From the NCBI GenBank assembly GCA_934541105.1, contig CAKTDA010000008.1, forward strand, positions 62,001-126,000: a DNA stretch of 64,000 nucleotides. The letters are read 5' to 3'. The DNA comes from an uncultured Luteitalea sp. Lineage in GTDB: Bacteria; Acidobacteriota; Vicinamibacteria; Vicinamibacterales; Vicinamibacteraceae. Every line of letters starts with the position of its first letter. Within the stretch, counting starts at the first letter, position 1. The position numbers and the translations under genes were made by a program. Shown here one piece after another: positions 44,654-52,844 of this stretch. The notes beneath the pieces are model-generated. The model was not told where the DNA came from and did not search any database. It was given only the letters and a program-made list of their open reading frames with translations.

Positions 44654-45298
44654 CTACTCTCTGGCAGCGCGGACGCTCGCGACAACCGTGCGGGCGTTCT
44701 CGGCAATCTGTGCGAAGTCGTTGGCGGCCAGCGCCTTCGCGTCCACGAGGTTGCTGCCGACACCGACCGCGCAGGCGCCAGCCCTGATCCAGTCGCCGGC
44801 ATTCGTCAACGTGACGCCGCCTGTCGGCATCAGCTTCACCTGCGGCAGCGGTGCCTTGACGTCCTTGATGTAGCCCGGCCCGAGCGTCGTCGCCGGGAAG
44901 ACCTTGACGACGTCGGCCCCGGCTTCCCACGCGGTGAGAATCTCGGTCGGCGTGAAGCAACCGGGCATGACGGCGACGTCGTACCGGTGCGCGAGCTCGA
45001 TGGTCTTCAGGTTCAGCGTCGGCGCGACGAGGTACGTCGCGCCCGCGAGGATCACCTGTCGCGCCGTCTCGGGATCGAGCACGGTGCCGGCCCCGAGCTG
45101 GAAGCCGCCGGGCAGGTCCTTTGCGAGTTGCTCGATGAGCCCCACCGCGCCCGGCACCGTCATCGTCACTTCCATGGCCGTGACGCCGCCTTCGATGAGC
45201 GCATCGACGACGGACCGCAACTTGCCGGCGTCCTTGAGCCTGATGACGGCGACGACGCCGCTCGCCTCGATGGCGCGGACCACGTCGGTCCGACTCAT
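44654..45298 (-). CDS. eda: KDPG/KHG aldolase
   Basis: 214 residues, the standard length for 2-keto-3-deoxy-6-phosphogluconate aldolase. ALIEGGVTAMEVTMTVPGA near 34-52 carries the catalytic Glu, LGAGTVLDP near 67 is the family motif, and ADVVKVFPATTLGP near 128-141 carries the Schiff-base Lys. PTGGVTL and GVGSNLV at the C-terminus bind phosphate. It splits KDPG into pyruvate and glyceraldehyde 3-phosphate. ATG 45298 overlaps the stop of the MFS gene (ATGA), indicating coupled translation in the hexuronate operon. Some relatives act on 4-hydroxy-2-oxoglutarate as well. Confidence 0.92.
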   Translation of the reverse strand: MSRTDVVRAIEASGVVAVIRLKDAGKLRSVVDALIEGGVTAMEVTMTVPGAVGLIEQLAKDLPGGFQLGAGTVLDPETARQVILAGATYLVAPTLNLKTIELAHRYDVAVMPGCFTPTEILTAWEAGADVVKVFPATTLGPGYIKDVKAPLPQVKLMPTGGVTLTNAGDWIRAGACAVGVGSNLVDAKALAANDFAQIAENARTVVASVRAARE

Positions 45299-46803
45299 GC
45301 CGTTCCTCCCTGCGCCACTGGGGGCGCGCCGAGCACCGCCGGCGTCATCCTCGGCACCAGCAGGTGCACGACGCCGAGCGCAATCAGGTACAGCGTGCCG
45401 GCCGCGACGAAGATCGGCACGTAGTTGTTGTTGGAGGCGTCGAGCCACACGCCGACCGCAATCTGCATGATCGCGCCGCCGCAGGCGCCCATCATGCCGC
45501 CGAAGCCGATGACGCTGCCGACGGCCCGCCGCGGGAACATGTCGCTCACGAGGGTGTACACGTTCGCGCTCCAGGCCTGGTGGCCCGAGGCCGCGATGCT
45601 CACGAGCGCCACCGCACCCCACAGGCTGTCCACCTGCGCCGCGAACACGATGGGCGTCACGCTGCACGCGAAGATCAGCATCGTCACCTTGCGCGCGACG
45701 TTGACGGTGTAGCCGTTCTGAATCAGCTTCGAGCTCACGTAGCCGCCGGCCACGCTGCCGAAGTCGGCCACCAGGTAGATGGTCGCCAGCGGCAGCATCG
45801 CCCCGCGGATGTCCACGTCGTGCGTCTTGACGAGGAAGTCGGGCAGCCATGTCAGGTACAGCCACCAGACCGGATCGGTCATGAACTTCGCGACGGCGTA
45901 CGCCCATACCTGCCGCCGCGGATTGAGCACGATGGCCGTGACGAGCCCGACGACGAACAGGAGCACCGCGACGAGCCGCGCGCCGAAGAACGTCGCGGCC
46001 ACGGTGCCGCCGACGAAGCACACCGCCGCCACGATGCCGGCGGTCAGCAGACCGGGCACCTTGAACGACCCGACGTCGGCAGGATCGCTCTCGATCAGCG
46101 CGAGTTCGGCCGCGTTCACGCCGGGGTGCGTGCGCGGCGTCTTGTACTGCCACAACCACACCGCGAGCCAGAGGAAGCCGAGTGCGCCGGTGCCGACAAA
46201 CGCCCAGTACCAGCCGTACCTCAGGGCGATGATCGGGACGATGATGGGCGTCAGCAGCGCGCCGACGTTGGTCCCGGCGTTGAACAGCCCGGTCGCGAAC
46301 GCGCGTTCCTTCTGCGGAAACCACTCCGCGATGCTGCGCACCGAGCCCGGGAAGATCGCGGCCTCGCCGAGGCCGAGCAGCACGCGGCACATCGAGAAGC
46401 CGGCAACCGATGCGGCCAGGCTGAGGCCGAGCGCCCCGAAGGCGCCCTGTACGGCATTGCCGATGATGGGCGCTTCGGCGTGGAGCATCGCGGCGACGCT
46501 CCACAGGCAGATCGCGATCGCCAGGCCGCGGCGCGTGCCGATGCGGTCGATGATCCAGCCCGAGGCCAGCATCCCGCACATGTACGCGACCTGGAAGAAG
46601 AAGTTGATGTAGCCGAACTCGGTGTTCGACCAGCCGAACTCCTGCTCCAGCGCCGGCTTGAGCACCGCCAGCACGTTGCGGTCGATGTAGTTGATCGTCG
46701 CGGCGAAGAACAGCAGCGCGCAGACGACCCAGCGGACGTTCGACGGACGCCCGGAGGGCGCCTGCGTCGCATGGTGGGCCGGTGCGGCGTCGGTCTCGTG
46801 CAT
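45295..46803 (-). CDS. MFS transporter, hexuronate (ExuT-like) anion:cation symporter family
   Basis: 502 residues with 12 spans plus a longer central loop. VCALLFFAATINYIDRNVLAVLKP near residue 30 and FGWSNTEFGYINFFFQVAYMCGMLASGWIIDRIGTRRGL are characteristic of the ExuT/GudP anion:cation symporter family. The position between an SDR and KDPG aldolase genes in a mannonate operon points to glucuronate/galacturonate or another sugar acid as substrate. ATG 46803 has GGAGGGA 7 bp upstream; longer starts lack RBS and hydrophobic content. A 4-bp overlap couples it to the aldolase gene. Inner membrane. Confidence 0.88.
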   Translation of the reverse strand: MHETDAAPAHHATQAPSGRPSNVRWVVCALLFFAATINYIDRNVLAVLKPALEQEFGWSNTEFGYINFFFQVAYMCGMLASGWIIDRIGTRRGLAIAICLWSVAAMLHAEAPIIGNAVQGAFGALGLSLAASVAGFSMCRVLLGLGEAAIFPGSVRSIAEWFPQKERAFATGLFNAGTNVGALLTPIIVPIIALRYGWYWAFVGTGALGFLWLAVWLWQYKTPRTHPGVNAAELALIESDPADVGSFKVPGLLTAGIVAAVCFVGGTVAATFFGARLVAVLLFVVGLVTAIVLNPRRQVWAYAVAKFMTDPVWWLYLTWLPDFLVKTHDVDIRGAMLPLATIYLVADFGSVAGGYVSSKLIQNGYTVNVARKVTMLIFACSVTPIVFAAQVDSLWGAVALVSIAASGHQAWSANVYTLVSDMFPRRAVGSVIGFGGMMGACGGAIMQIAVGVWLDASNNNYVPIFVAAGTLYLIALGVVHLLVPRMTPAVLGAPPVAQGGTA

Positions 46804-46819
46804 GCGTCCCTCCGCGCGC

Positions 46820-47593
46820 CTACTGATTGACGCCGCTGGCGAGGAACCCGCCATCGACGACGAGCACCTCGCCGGTGACGAAGCTTGCCGCCGGCGAGGC
46901 GAGGTAGACGGCGGCGCCGGCAAGTTCGGGGATGCTCCCGAACCGCTTCATCGGCGTGCGCTGCAGGAACTCCTGCCCGCGGCCCGTGCCGTCGAGCAGG
47001 CCGGAGTTCAGGTCGGTGCGGAACACGCCCGGGGCCACCGCGTTGACAGTGACGCCGTGCGGCGCCCATTCGATCGCGAGCGACTTTGTGAGCGAGGCGA
47101 CGGCAGCCTTGCTGGCAGCGTAGGCCGCGACTTCGTACAGCGCCACGAACGACGAGAGCGAGGCAATGTTGATGATCCGCCCCCACTGGCGCTCGATCAT
47201 CGACGGGCCGAAGACCTGGCAGGCGCGCAACGTGCCCGTGAGGTTGGTCTCGAGGATTGCCGCCCACTCGGCTTCGTCCACCGTCAGCGTCGGAGAGCGC
47301 TTCGTGCGGCCGGCGCAGTTGATCAGGATGTCGCACGGCCCGAGTTGCGACGCCACGCCGTCGCGCAACGCCTCGATCGACGCCCGGTCGCCGACGTCCA
47401 CCGTGAGCCGCGCGGAGCGCCGGCCCATGCCTTCGAGTTCCGCGGCCACTTCGTCGACGAGAGCCTGCCGACGGCCGGTGGCGACGACGTCCGCCCCCGC
47501 CTCCGCAAGCCCGCGAGCCATGGCACGGCCGATGCCCGACGTGCCACCGATGACGACCGCCACGCGGCCAGTGAGATCGAATCCCTTGAACAT
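46820..47593 (-). CDS. SDR-family oxidoreductase of the hexuronate operon
   Basis: 257 residues, classical short-chain dehydrogenase: TGxxxGIG-type GGTSGIGRAMARG near residue 17, NCAG near 90, IASLSS near 145, and YAASKAAVASLTKSL near 159 with the catalytic Tyr-Lys pair. VAPGVFRTDL and GEVLVVDGGF follow in order. Gluconate 5-dehydrogenase and 2-deoxygluconate dehydrogenase (KduD) are the closest functional groups. Since no classical UxuB is present, it could be the NAD(P)H fructuronate reductase making mannonate, an inference from context. It is the first structural gene after the GntR regulator, with MFS 16 bp downstream. Confidence 0.85.
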   Translation of the reverse strand: MFKGFDLTGRVAVVIGGTSGIGRAMARGLAEAGADVVATGRRQALVDEVAAELEGMGRRSARLTVDVGDRASIEALRDGVASQLGPCDILINCAGRTKRSPTLTVDEAEWAAILETNLTGTLRACQVFGPSMIERQWGRIINIASLSSFVALYEVAAYAASKAAVASLTKSLAIEWAPHGVTVNAVAPGVFRTDLNSGLLDGTGRGQEFLQRTPMKRFGSIPELAGAAVYLASPAASFVTGEVLVVDGGFLASGVNQ

Positions 47594-47775
47594 GCGAGTG
47601 TCGGACCCCTGCGGTCAGGCGCGGTGCGCAGGCGTGCGGCGAGGCTGCGGCACGCCGGCAGCCGGGCGGATGACGGGCGTGGAACTTCTATCAGTCGCTC
47701 CACGCTCCGTCAAGGTGGAACGCCGCCGCGCGATGGCAGGCGGAATCGTCGTGTGTGCAGGCATCGCGGCGCGCG

Positions 47776-48534
47776 TCATCCGACGGCCGCAATCGGCGCC
47801 GGGGCGTGGTCCTCGACCGTCGCATCCGGCTCGGTCGCCTGCCGCGCGCGGGCAAGCGAGAGGTGTGCGTCCATCGCCTGGCGCGCGCGATCCGCATCGT
47901 GATTGCGCAGCGCCTGGTAGATCGCGCGGTGCAGGTCGGCAGCCTCCTTCAGGTCGGCCCCCTGCTGCACGGTGCGGCGGCGATGCTCGTAGAACAATCC
48001 GGAGACCATCTCGACGAGCGAGGCGAGGATCGGGTTGCCTGCCGCCACCGCCACGGCGCGATGAAACCGGATGTCGTGCACGAGGAACGCCTGCGGGTCG
48101 TCCATCGACGCGTACATGCCGGTGATCTCCTCCGAGATCGACGCGAGCTGATCCCCCGTCGCGCGCTCGGCGGCGAGGCCAGCGACGCCGACCTCGAGCA
48201 CCCGCCGGGCCTCGAACATCTCGTCGCGGGTGAAGCCGTGCAGCGCGGCGAGGAAACTGAGCGGCTCGCTCCCGAGCATCGGCGGACCGCCGCGGATGAA
48301 CGTCCCGGCGCCATGGCGCGACTGCACGACGCCCATGGCGGCAAGCGCGCGCAGCCCCGCCCGCACGCTCGGCCGGCTGACACCCACACGCAGTGCCAGT
48401 TCGCGTTCCGCCGGCAGTCGATCGCCGGGACCCAGGTCGCCACCCTCGATCAGCGCACGGACGTGGCTGACAACGAGCTCGGCAGCAACCCCCTCGAACG
48501 GTTTCTTGGAGATCTCGTTCTTCTCTCTGGTCAT
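47776..48534 (-). CDS. FadR-subfamily GntR transcriptional regulator of the hexuronate operon
   Basis: 252 residues: an N-terminal winged helix (LGPGDRLPAERELALRVGVSRPSV near residues 34-57, wing GVVQSRHGAGTFIRGG) and a C-terminal FCD ligand domain (FEARRVLEVGVAGLAAERA, HDIRFHRAVAVAAGNPIL with metal-binding Asp/His, and DLHRAIYQALRNHDADRARQAMDAHL). UxuR/ExuR-type members sense fructuronate or glucuronate. ATG 48534 lies at the centre of the perfect palindrome CTGGT-CAT-ACCAG, and a second site TTGGT-TTG-ACCAA lies 165 bp upstream, suggesting tight autorepression. It is 182 bp upstream of the SDR and may be in the same transcript. Confidence 0.9.
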   Translation of the reverse strand: MTREKNEISKKPFEGVAAELVVSHVRALIEGGDLGPGDRLPAERELALRVGVSRPSVRAGLRALAAMGVVQSRHGAGTFIRGGPPMLGSEPLSFLAALHGFTRDEMFEARRVLEVGVAGLAAERATGDQLASISEEITGMYASMDDPQAFLVHDIRFHRAVAVAAGNPILASLVEMVSGLFYEHRRRTVQQGADLKEAADLHRAIYQALRNHDADRARQAMDAHLSLARARQATEPDATVEDHAPAPIAAVG

Positions 48535-48539
48535 ACCAG
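48527..48539. promoter_or_regulatory. GntR operator candidate overlapping the regulator's start codon
   Basis: CTGGT-CAT-ACCAG is a perfect 5-3-5 palindrome whose centre is the ATG (minus strand) of the GntR gene. FadR-subfamily proteins commonly bind TGGT-N3-ACCA. Occupancy would block transcription elongation or initiation near the start. Confidence 0.6.
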
Positions 48540-48698
48540 TACCCCGGCTGACGCGTGCTGTAACTTTGCCAGCGACCGTATCACCGGGTGACGACCGTGT
48601 CAAATGCGCGAGGAAATTGGGCGGGGTGAACGCGAGGTGGGACCGTGCGCCTTGCGTGGCCAGGAGGCTGACCAAAGCGACTCGTCAGGCGCGCTAAC

Positions 48699-48711
48699 TT
48701 GGTTTGACCAA
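48699..48711. promoter_or_regulatory. GntR operator candidate upstream of the regulator gene
   Basis: TTGGT-TTG-ACCAA is a perfect 5-3-5 palindrome with the same TGGT-N3-ACCA core as the site on the start codon. It is flanked by half-site-like words (TGACCAAAG at 48670, AGACCAAAA at 48742). Confidence 0.6.
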
Positions 48712-48755
48712 TTACGAGCGATCCGGAACTTCGAAACGACTAGACCAAAAACCGG

Positions 48756-48786
48756 GATGGGCCCCTGGACGTTCCCGGGGCCCATC
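48756..48786 (-). terminator. Rho-independent terminator of the GMC/Gfo-Idh operon
   Basis: On the minus strand, GATGGGCCCC and GGGGCCCATC form a perfect 10-bp stem around an 11-nt loop, followed by CCGGTTTTTGG. It lies 15 bp past the stop of the TIM-barrel gene at 48802 and insulates it from the GntR gene. Confidence 0.88.
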
Positions 48787-48801
48787 CGGAACGCGCCGGG
48801 G

Positions 48802-49764
48802 CTAGACCCACCACGCGTCGGCTGGCTGTTCGCTCAGGATCAACGGGCGCAGGAAGCGCACGGCGTTGGCAAGGCCTTCGTCCACGGAGGCCAGGGCGTC
48901 CTCGTGCTCGATGCTCACGACGTGGTCGTAGCCGACGAGCCGCAGCGCACTCATGATCTCGGCCCAGTCGCTTGCGCCGTGCCCCCAGCCGACGGTGCGG
49001 AACAGCCACGACCGCTGCGGCATGTGCACGTACGACTTGGCGTCGAGCACGCCGTTGACGCGCACGTTGTCGCGATCGAGCGCGACGTCCTTCGCGTGGA
49101 AGTGGAAGATCGCGTCACCGAGTGCCCGGATGGCGGCCGGGATGTCCACGCCCTGCCAGAACAGGTGACTCGGATCGAAGTTGACCCCGATCTGCGGGCC
49201 GACGGCGTCGCGCAGCTTCTGCGCGGTCTCGACGTTGTAGACGACGAAACCCGGATGCGCTTCGAGCGCGACGCGCACGCCGTGATCCACGGCGAACTTG
49301 CCCGCACGCGTCCAGTACGGGACGACCTTCTTCTCCCACTGCCACTCGAGGATCTTCAGGTAATCGGGCGGCCATGGACAGGTCACCCAGTTGGGCCACT
49401 TGCTCGCGTCGCTGTCTCCGGGGCAGCCTGAGAACGTGATGACCGTCTCGACGCCGAGCGACTCGGCGAGCCGCACCGTCTTGCGGAACACCTCGTCGTG
49501 ATCCTTCGCGACGGCCTTGTCGGGGTGCAGCGGGTTGCCGTGGCAGGAGAGCGCGGAGATGGTCAGCCCAGCGTCCGCGATCTTCTGGCGGTAGGCCCGG
49601 GCCTTCGCCTTGCTGGCGAGCAGCTGGTCCACGTCGATGTGCGACGCGCCGGGATACGCGCCCGTGCCGATCTCGATCGCCTCGAGGCCTGCTGCCGTGA
49701 CCTTCTCGATCACCTTGTCGAGCGTGAGCCCTCCGAACAGGGCCGTGAACACACCGAGCTTCAT
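48802..49764 (-). CDS. Sugar phosphate isomerase/epimerase-family TIM-barrel protein
   Basis: 320 residues without a signal peptide, so cytoplasmic, unlike the barrels at 23230 and 40433. It starts MKLGVFTALFGGLTLDKVIEKV. Metal-site motifs are visible: SALSCHGNPLHP near 71 (His), VALEAHPGFVVYN near 168 (Glu, His), IGVNFDPSHLFW near 200 (Asp, His), and VVSIEHEDALAS near 285 (Glu). The family includes inosose dehydratase, keto-sugar epimerases and 3-keto-glycoside hydratases or lyases. As the last gene of an operon with two Gfo/Idh and two GMC genes, it probably processes a keto-sugar or inosose. ATG 49764 has GGAGGAG 7 bp upstream. Confidence 0.85.
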   Translation of the reverse strand: MKLGVFTALFGGLTLDKVIEKVTAAGLEAIEIGTGAYPGASHIDVDQLLASKAKARAYRQKIADAGLTISALSCHGNPLHPDKAVAKDHDEVFRKTVRLAESLGVETVITFSGCPGDSDASKWPNWVTCPWPPDYLKILEWQWEKKVVPYWTRAGKFAVDHGVRVALEAHPGFVVYNVETAQKLRDAVGPQIGVNFDPSHLFWQGVDIPAAIRALGDAIFHFHAKDVALDRDNVRVNGVLDAKSYVHMPQRSWLFRTVGWGHGASDWAEIMSALRLVGYDHVVSIEHEDALASVDEGLANAVRFLRPLILSEQPADAWWV

Positions 49765-49804
49765 GTCGTGCTCCTCCGGGAAGAGTGGGGGGCGGCGGCT
49801 GGCG

Positions 49805-50968
49805 CTAGGCCGTGGCGACCTTCGTCCAGACGTTGCCGTTGCGGTGGCTCGCGACGACCGCATCGATGATCGCGTTGGCGCGCCACCCGTCCTCGAACGA
49901 CGCGAACATGGGCGAACGGTCCGACATCGGCCGCCCCTCCGCGATGTGCTCGTAGACGGCGCCGAGGATGTTGCGGAACGCGTCGGGCCACGCTTCCTGG
50001 TGCCCGCCGGGCAGCTTCGCGATGCCCGCCACGGCGGGATCCATCAGCGAGGGATCCTTCTGGAGGATGACGTTGCCGGTCCGGCGGTTGCCGATCCACA
50101 GCTCGTTCTGCTGTTCCTGGTGCCAGCGCAGCGACGCCTCGCCGCCGTTGACCTCGAGCACGAGATCGTTCTTGTGGCCGGCGCAGATCTGGCCCACCGA
50201 GAAGGCGCCCTTCGTCCCGTTCTCGAAGCGCACGAGCACGGAGCACAGGTCCTCGACCTTGATGTCCACCGGCTCGTACGCATCGTCGGCGCCCGCCTGT
50301 GCAAACGCGTGACGGCTGCCGACCGGCCGCTTCCGGACCGGGATGACCGTGGTCAGGTCCGCCAGCACCTCGGTGATGCGCAACCCCGAGACGTGCTGGG
50401 CGAGGTCGCACCAGTGCGACCCGATGTCGCCCATGGCCGACGACTCGCCGCCCTTCTCCGGCTCGAGCCGCCAGCTGTAGTCCGTGTCGTAGAGGAGCCA
50501 GTCCTGGAGGTAGTGCCCGTGGATGAACCGCGGCGGCCCGATCTCGCCCTTCGCGACCATCGTCCGCGCCTGCTGGACGAGCGGGTTGCCGCGGTAGTTG
50601 AACGTCACCGCGTGCACGATGCCCCGCGCCTCGGCTGCCTCGAACAGTTCGCGCGCCTGCGCCGACGTCATCGCCAGCGGCTTGTCCGAGACGACGTGCT
50701 TGCCGGCCGCGATGGCCGCCATGTTGACCGGATGGTGCAGCGCGTTCGGCGTCGCGTTGTGCACGACGTCGATGTCGGGGTCGGCGAGCAGGGCTTCGTA
50801 GCTGCCGTACCCTTTGGGCACGCCGAGCGCGTCGGCCTTCTGCCGCGCCCCCTCCTCGTTGTGGTGGGCAATCGCGACGACGTCCACGAAGCCGAGACGA
50901 CGCACCGCCTCGATGTGATGGGGGCCGATGAACCCTGCCCCGACCAGACCCATTCCCAGTCGCTTCAC
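49805..50968 (-). CDS. Gfo/Idh/MocA-family oxidoreductase
   Basis: 387 residues, cytoplasmic (no signal peptide). NAD-binding MGLVGAGFIGPHHIEAVRRLG is at residues 6-26, SDKPLAMTSAQARELF near 93 (EKP-type motif as DKP), TFNYRGNPLVQQAR near 121, and GDIGSHWCDLAQHVSG near 180 (catalytic Asp/His region). The sequence resembles inositol 2-dehydrogenase-like members. The start is GTG 50968 with AGGAG 7 bp upstream. The stop is 40 bp before the TIM-barrel gene. Likely oxidises or reduces a sugar or inositol; together with the barrel it looks like a keto-sugar interconversion pair. Confidence 0.88.
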   Translation of the reverse strand: MKRLGMGLVGAGFIGPHHIEAVRRLGFVDVVAIAHHNEEGARQKADALGVPKGYGSYEALLADPDIDVVHNATPNALHHPVNMAAIAAGKHVVSDKPLAMTSAQARELFEAAEARGIVHAVTFNYRGNPLVQQARTMVAKGEIGPPRFIHGHYLQDWLLYDTDYSWRLEPEKGGESSAMGDIGSHWCDLAQHVSGLRITEVLADLTTVIPVRKRPVGSRHAFAQAGADDAYEPVDIKVEDLCSVLVRFENGTKGAFSVGQICAGHKNDLVLEVNGGEASLRWHQEQQNELWIGNRRTGNVILQKDPSLMDPAVAGIAKLPGGHQEAWPDAFRNILGAVYEHIAEGRPMSDRSPMFASFEDGWRANAIIDAVVASHRNGNVWTKVATA

Positions 50969-50996
50969 AGTCGCTCCTTGCAGGTTCGAGCTTGCG

Positions 50997-52844
50997 TCAC
51001 AGGTTCCCCGCCCGCATCTCCTCCTTCACGTAGTCCATCGTCCGCCAGCACATGGCGAGGATGGTCCACGTCGTGTTCTGCGTGCCGCCCGAGACGTACG
51101 GGCTCGCGTCGGCGAGGAACACGTTGGAGATGCCGTGCGGACGGCACCACTTGTCCGAGTACGACGTCTTCGGATCGTTGCCCATGCGGGCCGTGCCGAT
51201 CTCGTGGATCGACCAGCCCTCTGGCAGCGGCTCCCGGCCGATGCGGATGTCCTCCGCGCCGGCAGCCCGGAACATCTCCTCGACCGAGTCGGCCATGTCG
51301 GCGACCATCTTCTTCTCGTTGTCGCCGAAGCGGTAGTCGAACTTCAGCACCGGGATGCCCCAGGCATCGGTAACCTGCGGATCGAGCAGCACGCGGTTCT
51401 CGTGGCGCGGCAGGACCTCGCCGAACCCGCCGAAGCTGATCGGCGCCGGATAGTACTTGCGCACGGAACTCTTGAAGGCGGAGCCGAAGCCGCGCGTGCC
51501 ATGCGCGTGGCTCGGATACTCGCCCGATCCGCCGCCGCCCTGGAAGTGGTAACCGCGGATGAAGTCGGTCCGCTTGTCGCTGCCGATGTTGCGGAAGCGC
51601 GGGATGTACGGGCCGACGGGACGCGCATCGTCGACCGTCGGCGTCTTGCCGACCCGCTGCGGGATCACGCCGCTGCCGCGCACGCCCATGATGTGCTCGC
51701 TGAGGTACCGACCGAGCACGTCGTTGGTGTTCCCGAGACCGTTGGGGTACCGCGCCGACTTCGAGTTCAGCAGGATGCGCGTCGTGTCGAGCGTGCCGGC
51801 ACCGAGCACCACCACGCGCGCGGTGAAGTCCATGACCTCCTTCGTCTGCGAGTCGATGACCCGGACGCCCCTGGCCTTGTTCGTCGCCTCGTCGAGCAGC
51901 ACCTCGCGGACGACCGAGTACGGCCGCAGCGTGAGGTTGCCCGTGTCGCGCGCCGGCGCAATCAGCGCGGCCGGCGAATGGAACGAGGCGTTGAGGTCGC
52001 ACCCGCGGCCGCAGCGGCCACGACGCATGCACCGCATGCGGTACTTGTTGTTCAACAGGCCGTCTGTCGTCACGCCGGCCCGCCCCGGAATCAGCTTGCG
52101 ACCGAGCTTCGCGATGCCGTTGCGGAACACCGTCTCGGTGCAATTGAGCTTCGACGGTGTCTGGAAGACGCCGTCGGGCACCTGGTCGAGGCCCTCGCGG
52201 CTGCCGGAACACCCGAGCAGCTCGTCCACCTTGTCGTAATACGGCTTGACGTCCTCGTAGCCGATCGGCCAGTCCACGTCGTAGCCGTCATGACTGGCGG
52301 CCTTGAACTCGTACGGGCCGTAGCGCAGCGCGCCGCGTCCCCAGAAGTTCGTCTTGCCGCCGAGGATCCGCGCGCGCACCCATGCGTAGGGCGTGCCCGT
52401 GGTCGGGTTCTCCTTCTCGTTGACGACCCAGTTGCGCGTGAAGGAGTTGCCGGCGTAGCTCGTGAGCTTCCTGAACTTCTCGAACTGCGGATGGTTGCCG
52501 TACGGCCTGTCGAGGAAGTTGTACTCGGCGACGTTGAGGCCGCGCATCTCGGGCGGCATGCGCTGCCGGCGGAGTGACTGATAGGGCCACTCCATCGTGC
52601 GGTACTCCTTCTGCCAGTCGAGCATGCGGCCGGCTTCGAGCACGAGCACCTTGATGCCGGACGTCGCGAGCTGGAACGCCGCCATGCCGCCGGCGGCGCC
52701 CGATCCGACGACGATCACGTCCCATGGTCCGGAGGCCGGCGTGATCTTCTTCGACATCGCCTGCGACTCGGAGAGCACGGCGGCGAGATCGATCGCGAGT
52801 GAGGGGTCGAGCTGCGGGGCGGAGGGTGTGGTCTTGGCTTGCAT
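50997..52844 (-). CDS. GMC-family FAD oxidoreductase (FAD-glucose/gluconate dehydrogenase type), copy A
   Basis: 615 residues. FAD-binding WDVIVVGSGAAGGMAAFQLA near 41-60, RILGGKTNFWGRGALR near 160, and a C-terminal GMC domain with WSIHEIGTARMG near 543 (catalytic His) and TQNTTWTILAMCWRT near 588 (Asn of the His-Asn pair). RCMRRGRCGRGCDLN near 272-285 has Cys in a C-x5-C-x3-C pattern, in the region where bacterial FAD-glucose dehydrogenases bind an Fe-S cluster (inference). There is no signal peptide; export would depend on the Tat small subunit encoded upstream. Its ATG overlaps the preceding gene's stop (TAATG). Confidence 0.9.
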   Translation of the reverse strand: MQAKTTPSAPQLDPSLAIDLAAVLSESQAMSKKITPASGPWDVIVVGSGAAGGMAAFQLATSGIKVLVLEAGRMLDWQKEYRTMEWPYQSLRRQRMPPEMRGLNVAEYNFLDRPYGNHPQFEKFRKLTSYAGNSFTRNWVVNEKENPTTGTPYAWVRARILGGKTNFWGRGALRYGPYEFKAASHDGYDVDWPIGYEDVKPYYDKVDELLGCSGSREGLDQVPDGVFQTPSKLNCTETVFRNGIAKLGRKLIPGRAGVTTDGLLNNKYRMRCMRRGRCGRGCDLNASFHSPAALIAPARDTGNLTLRPYSVVREVLLDEATNKARGVRVIDSQTKEVMDFTARVVVLGAGTLDTTRILLNSKSARYPNGLGNTNDVLGRYLSEHIMGVRGSGVIPQRVGKTPTVDDARPVGPYIPRFRNIGSDKRTDFIRGYHFQGGGGSGEYPSHAHGTRGFGSAFKSSVRKYYPAPISFGGFGEVLPRHENRVLLDPQVTDAWGIPVLKFDYRFGDNEKKMVADMADSVEEMFRAAGAEDIRIGREPLPEGWSIHEIGTARMGNDPKTSYSDKWCRPHGISNVFLADASPYVSGGTQNTTWTILAMCWRTMDYVKEEMRAGNL

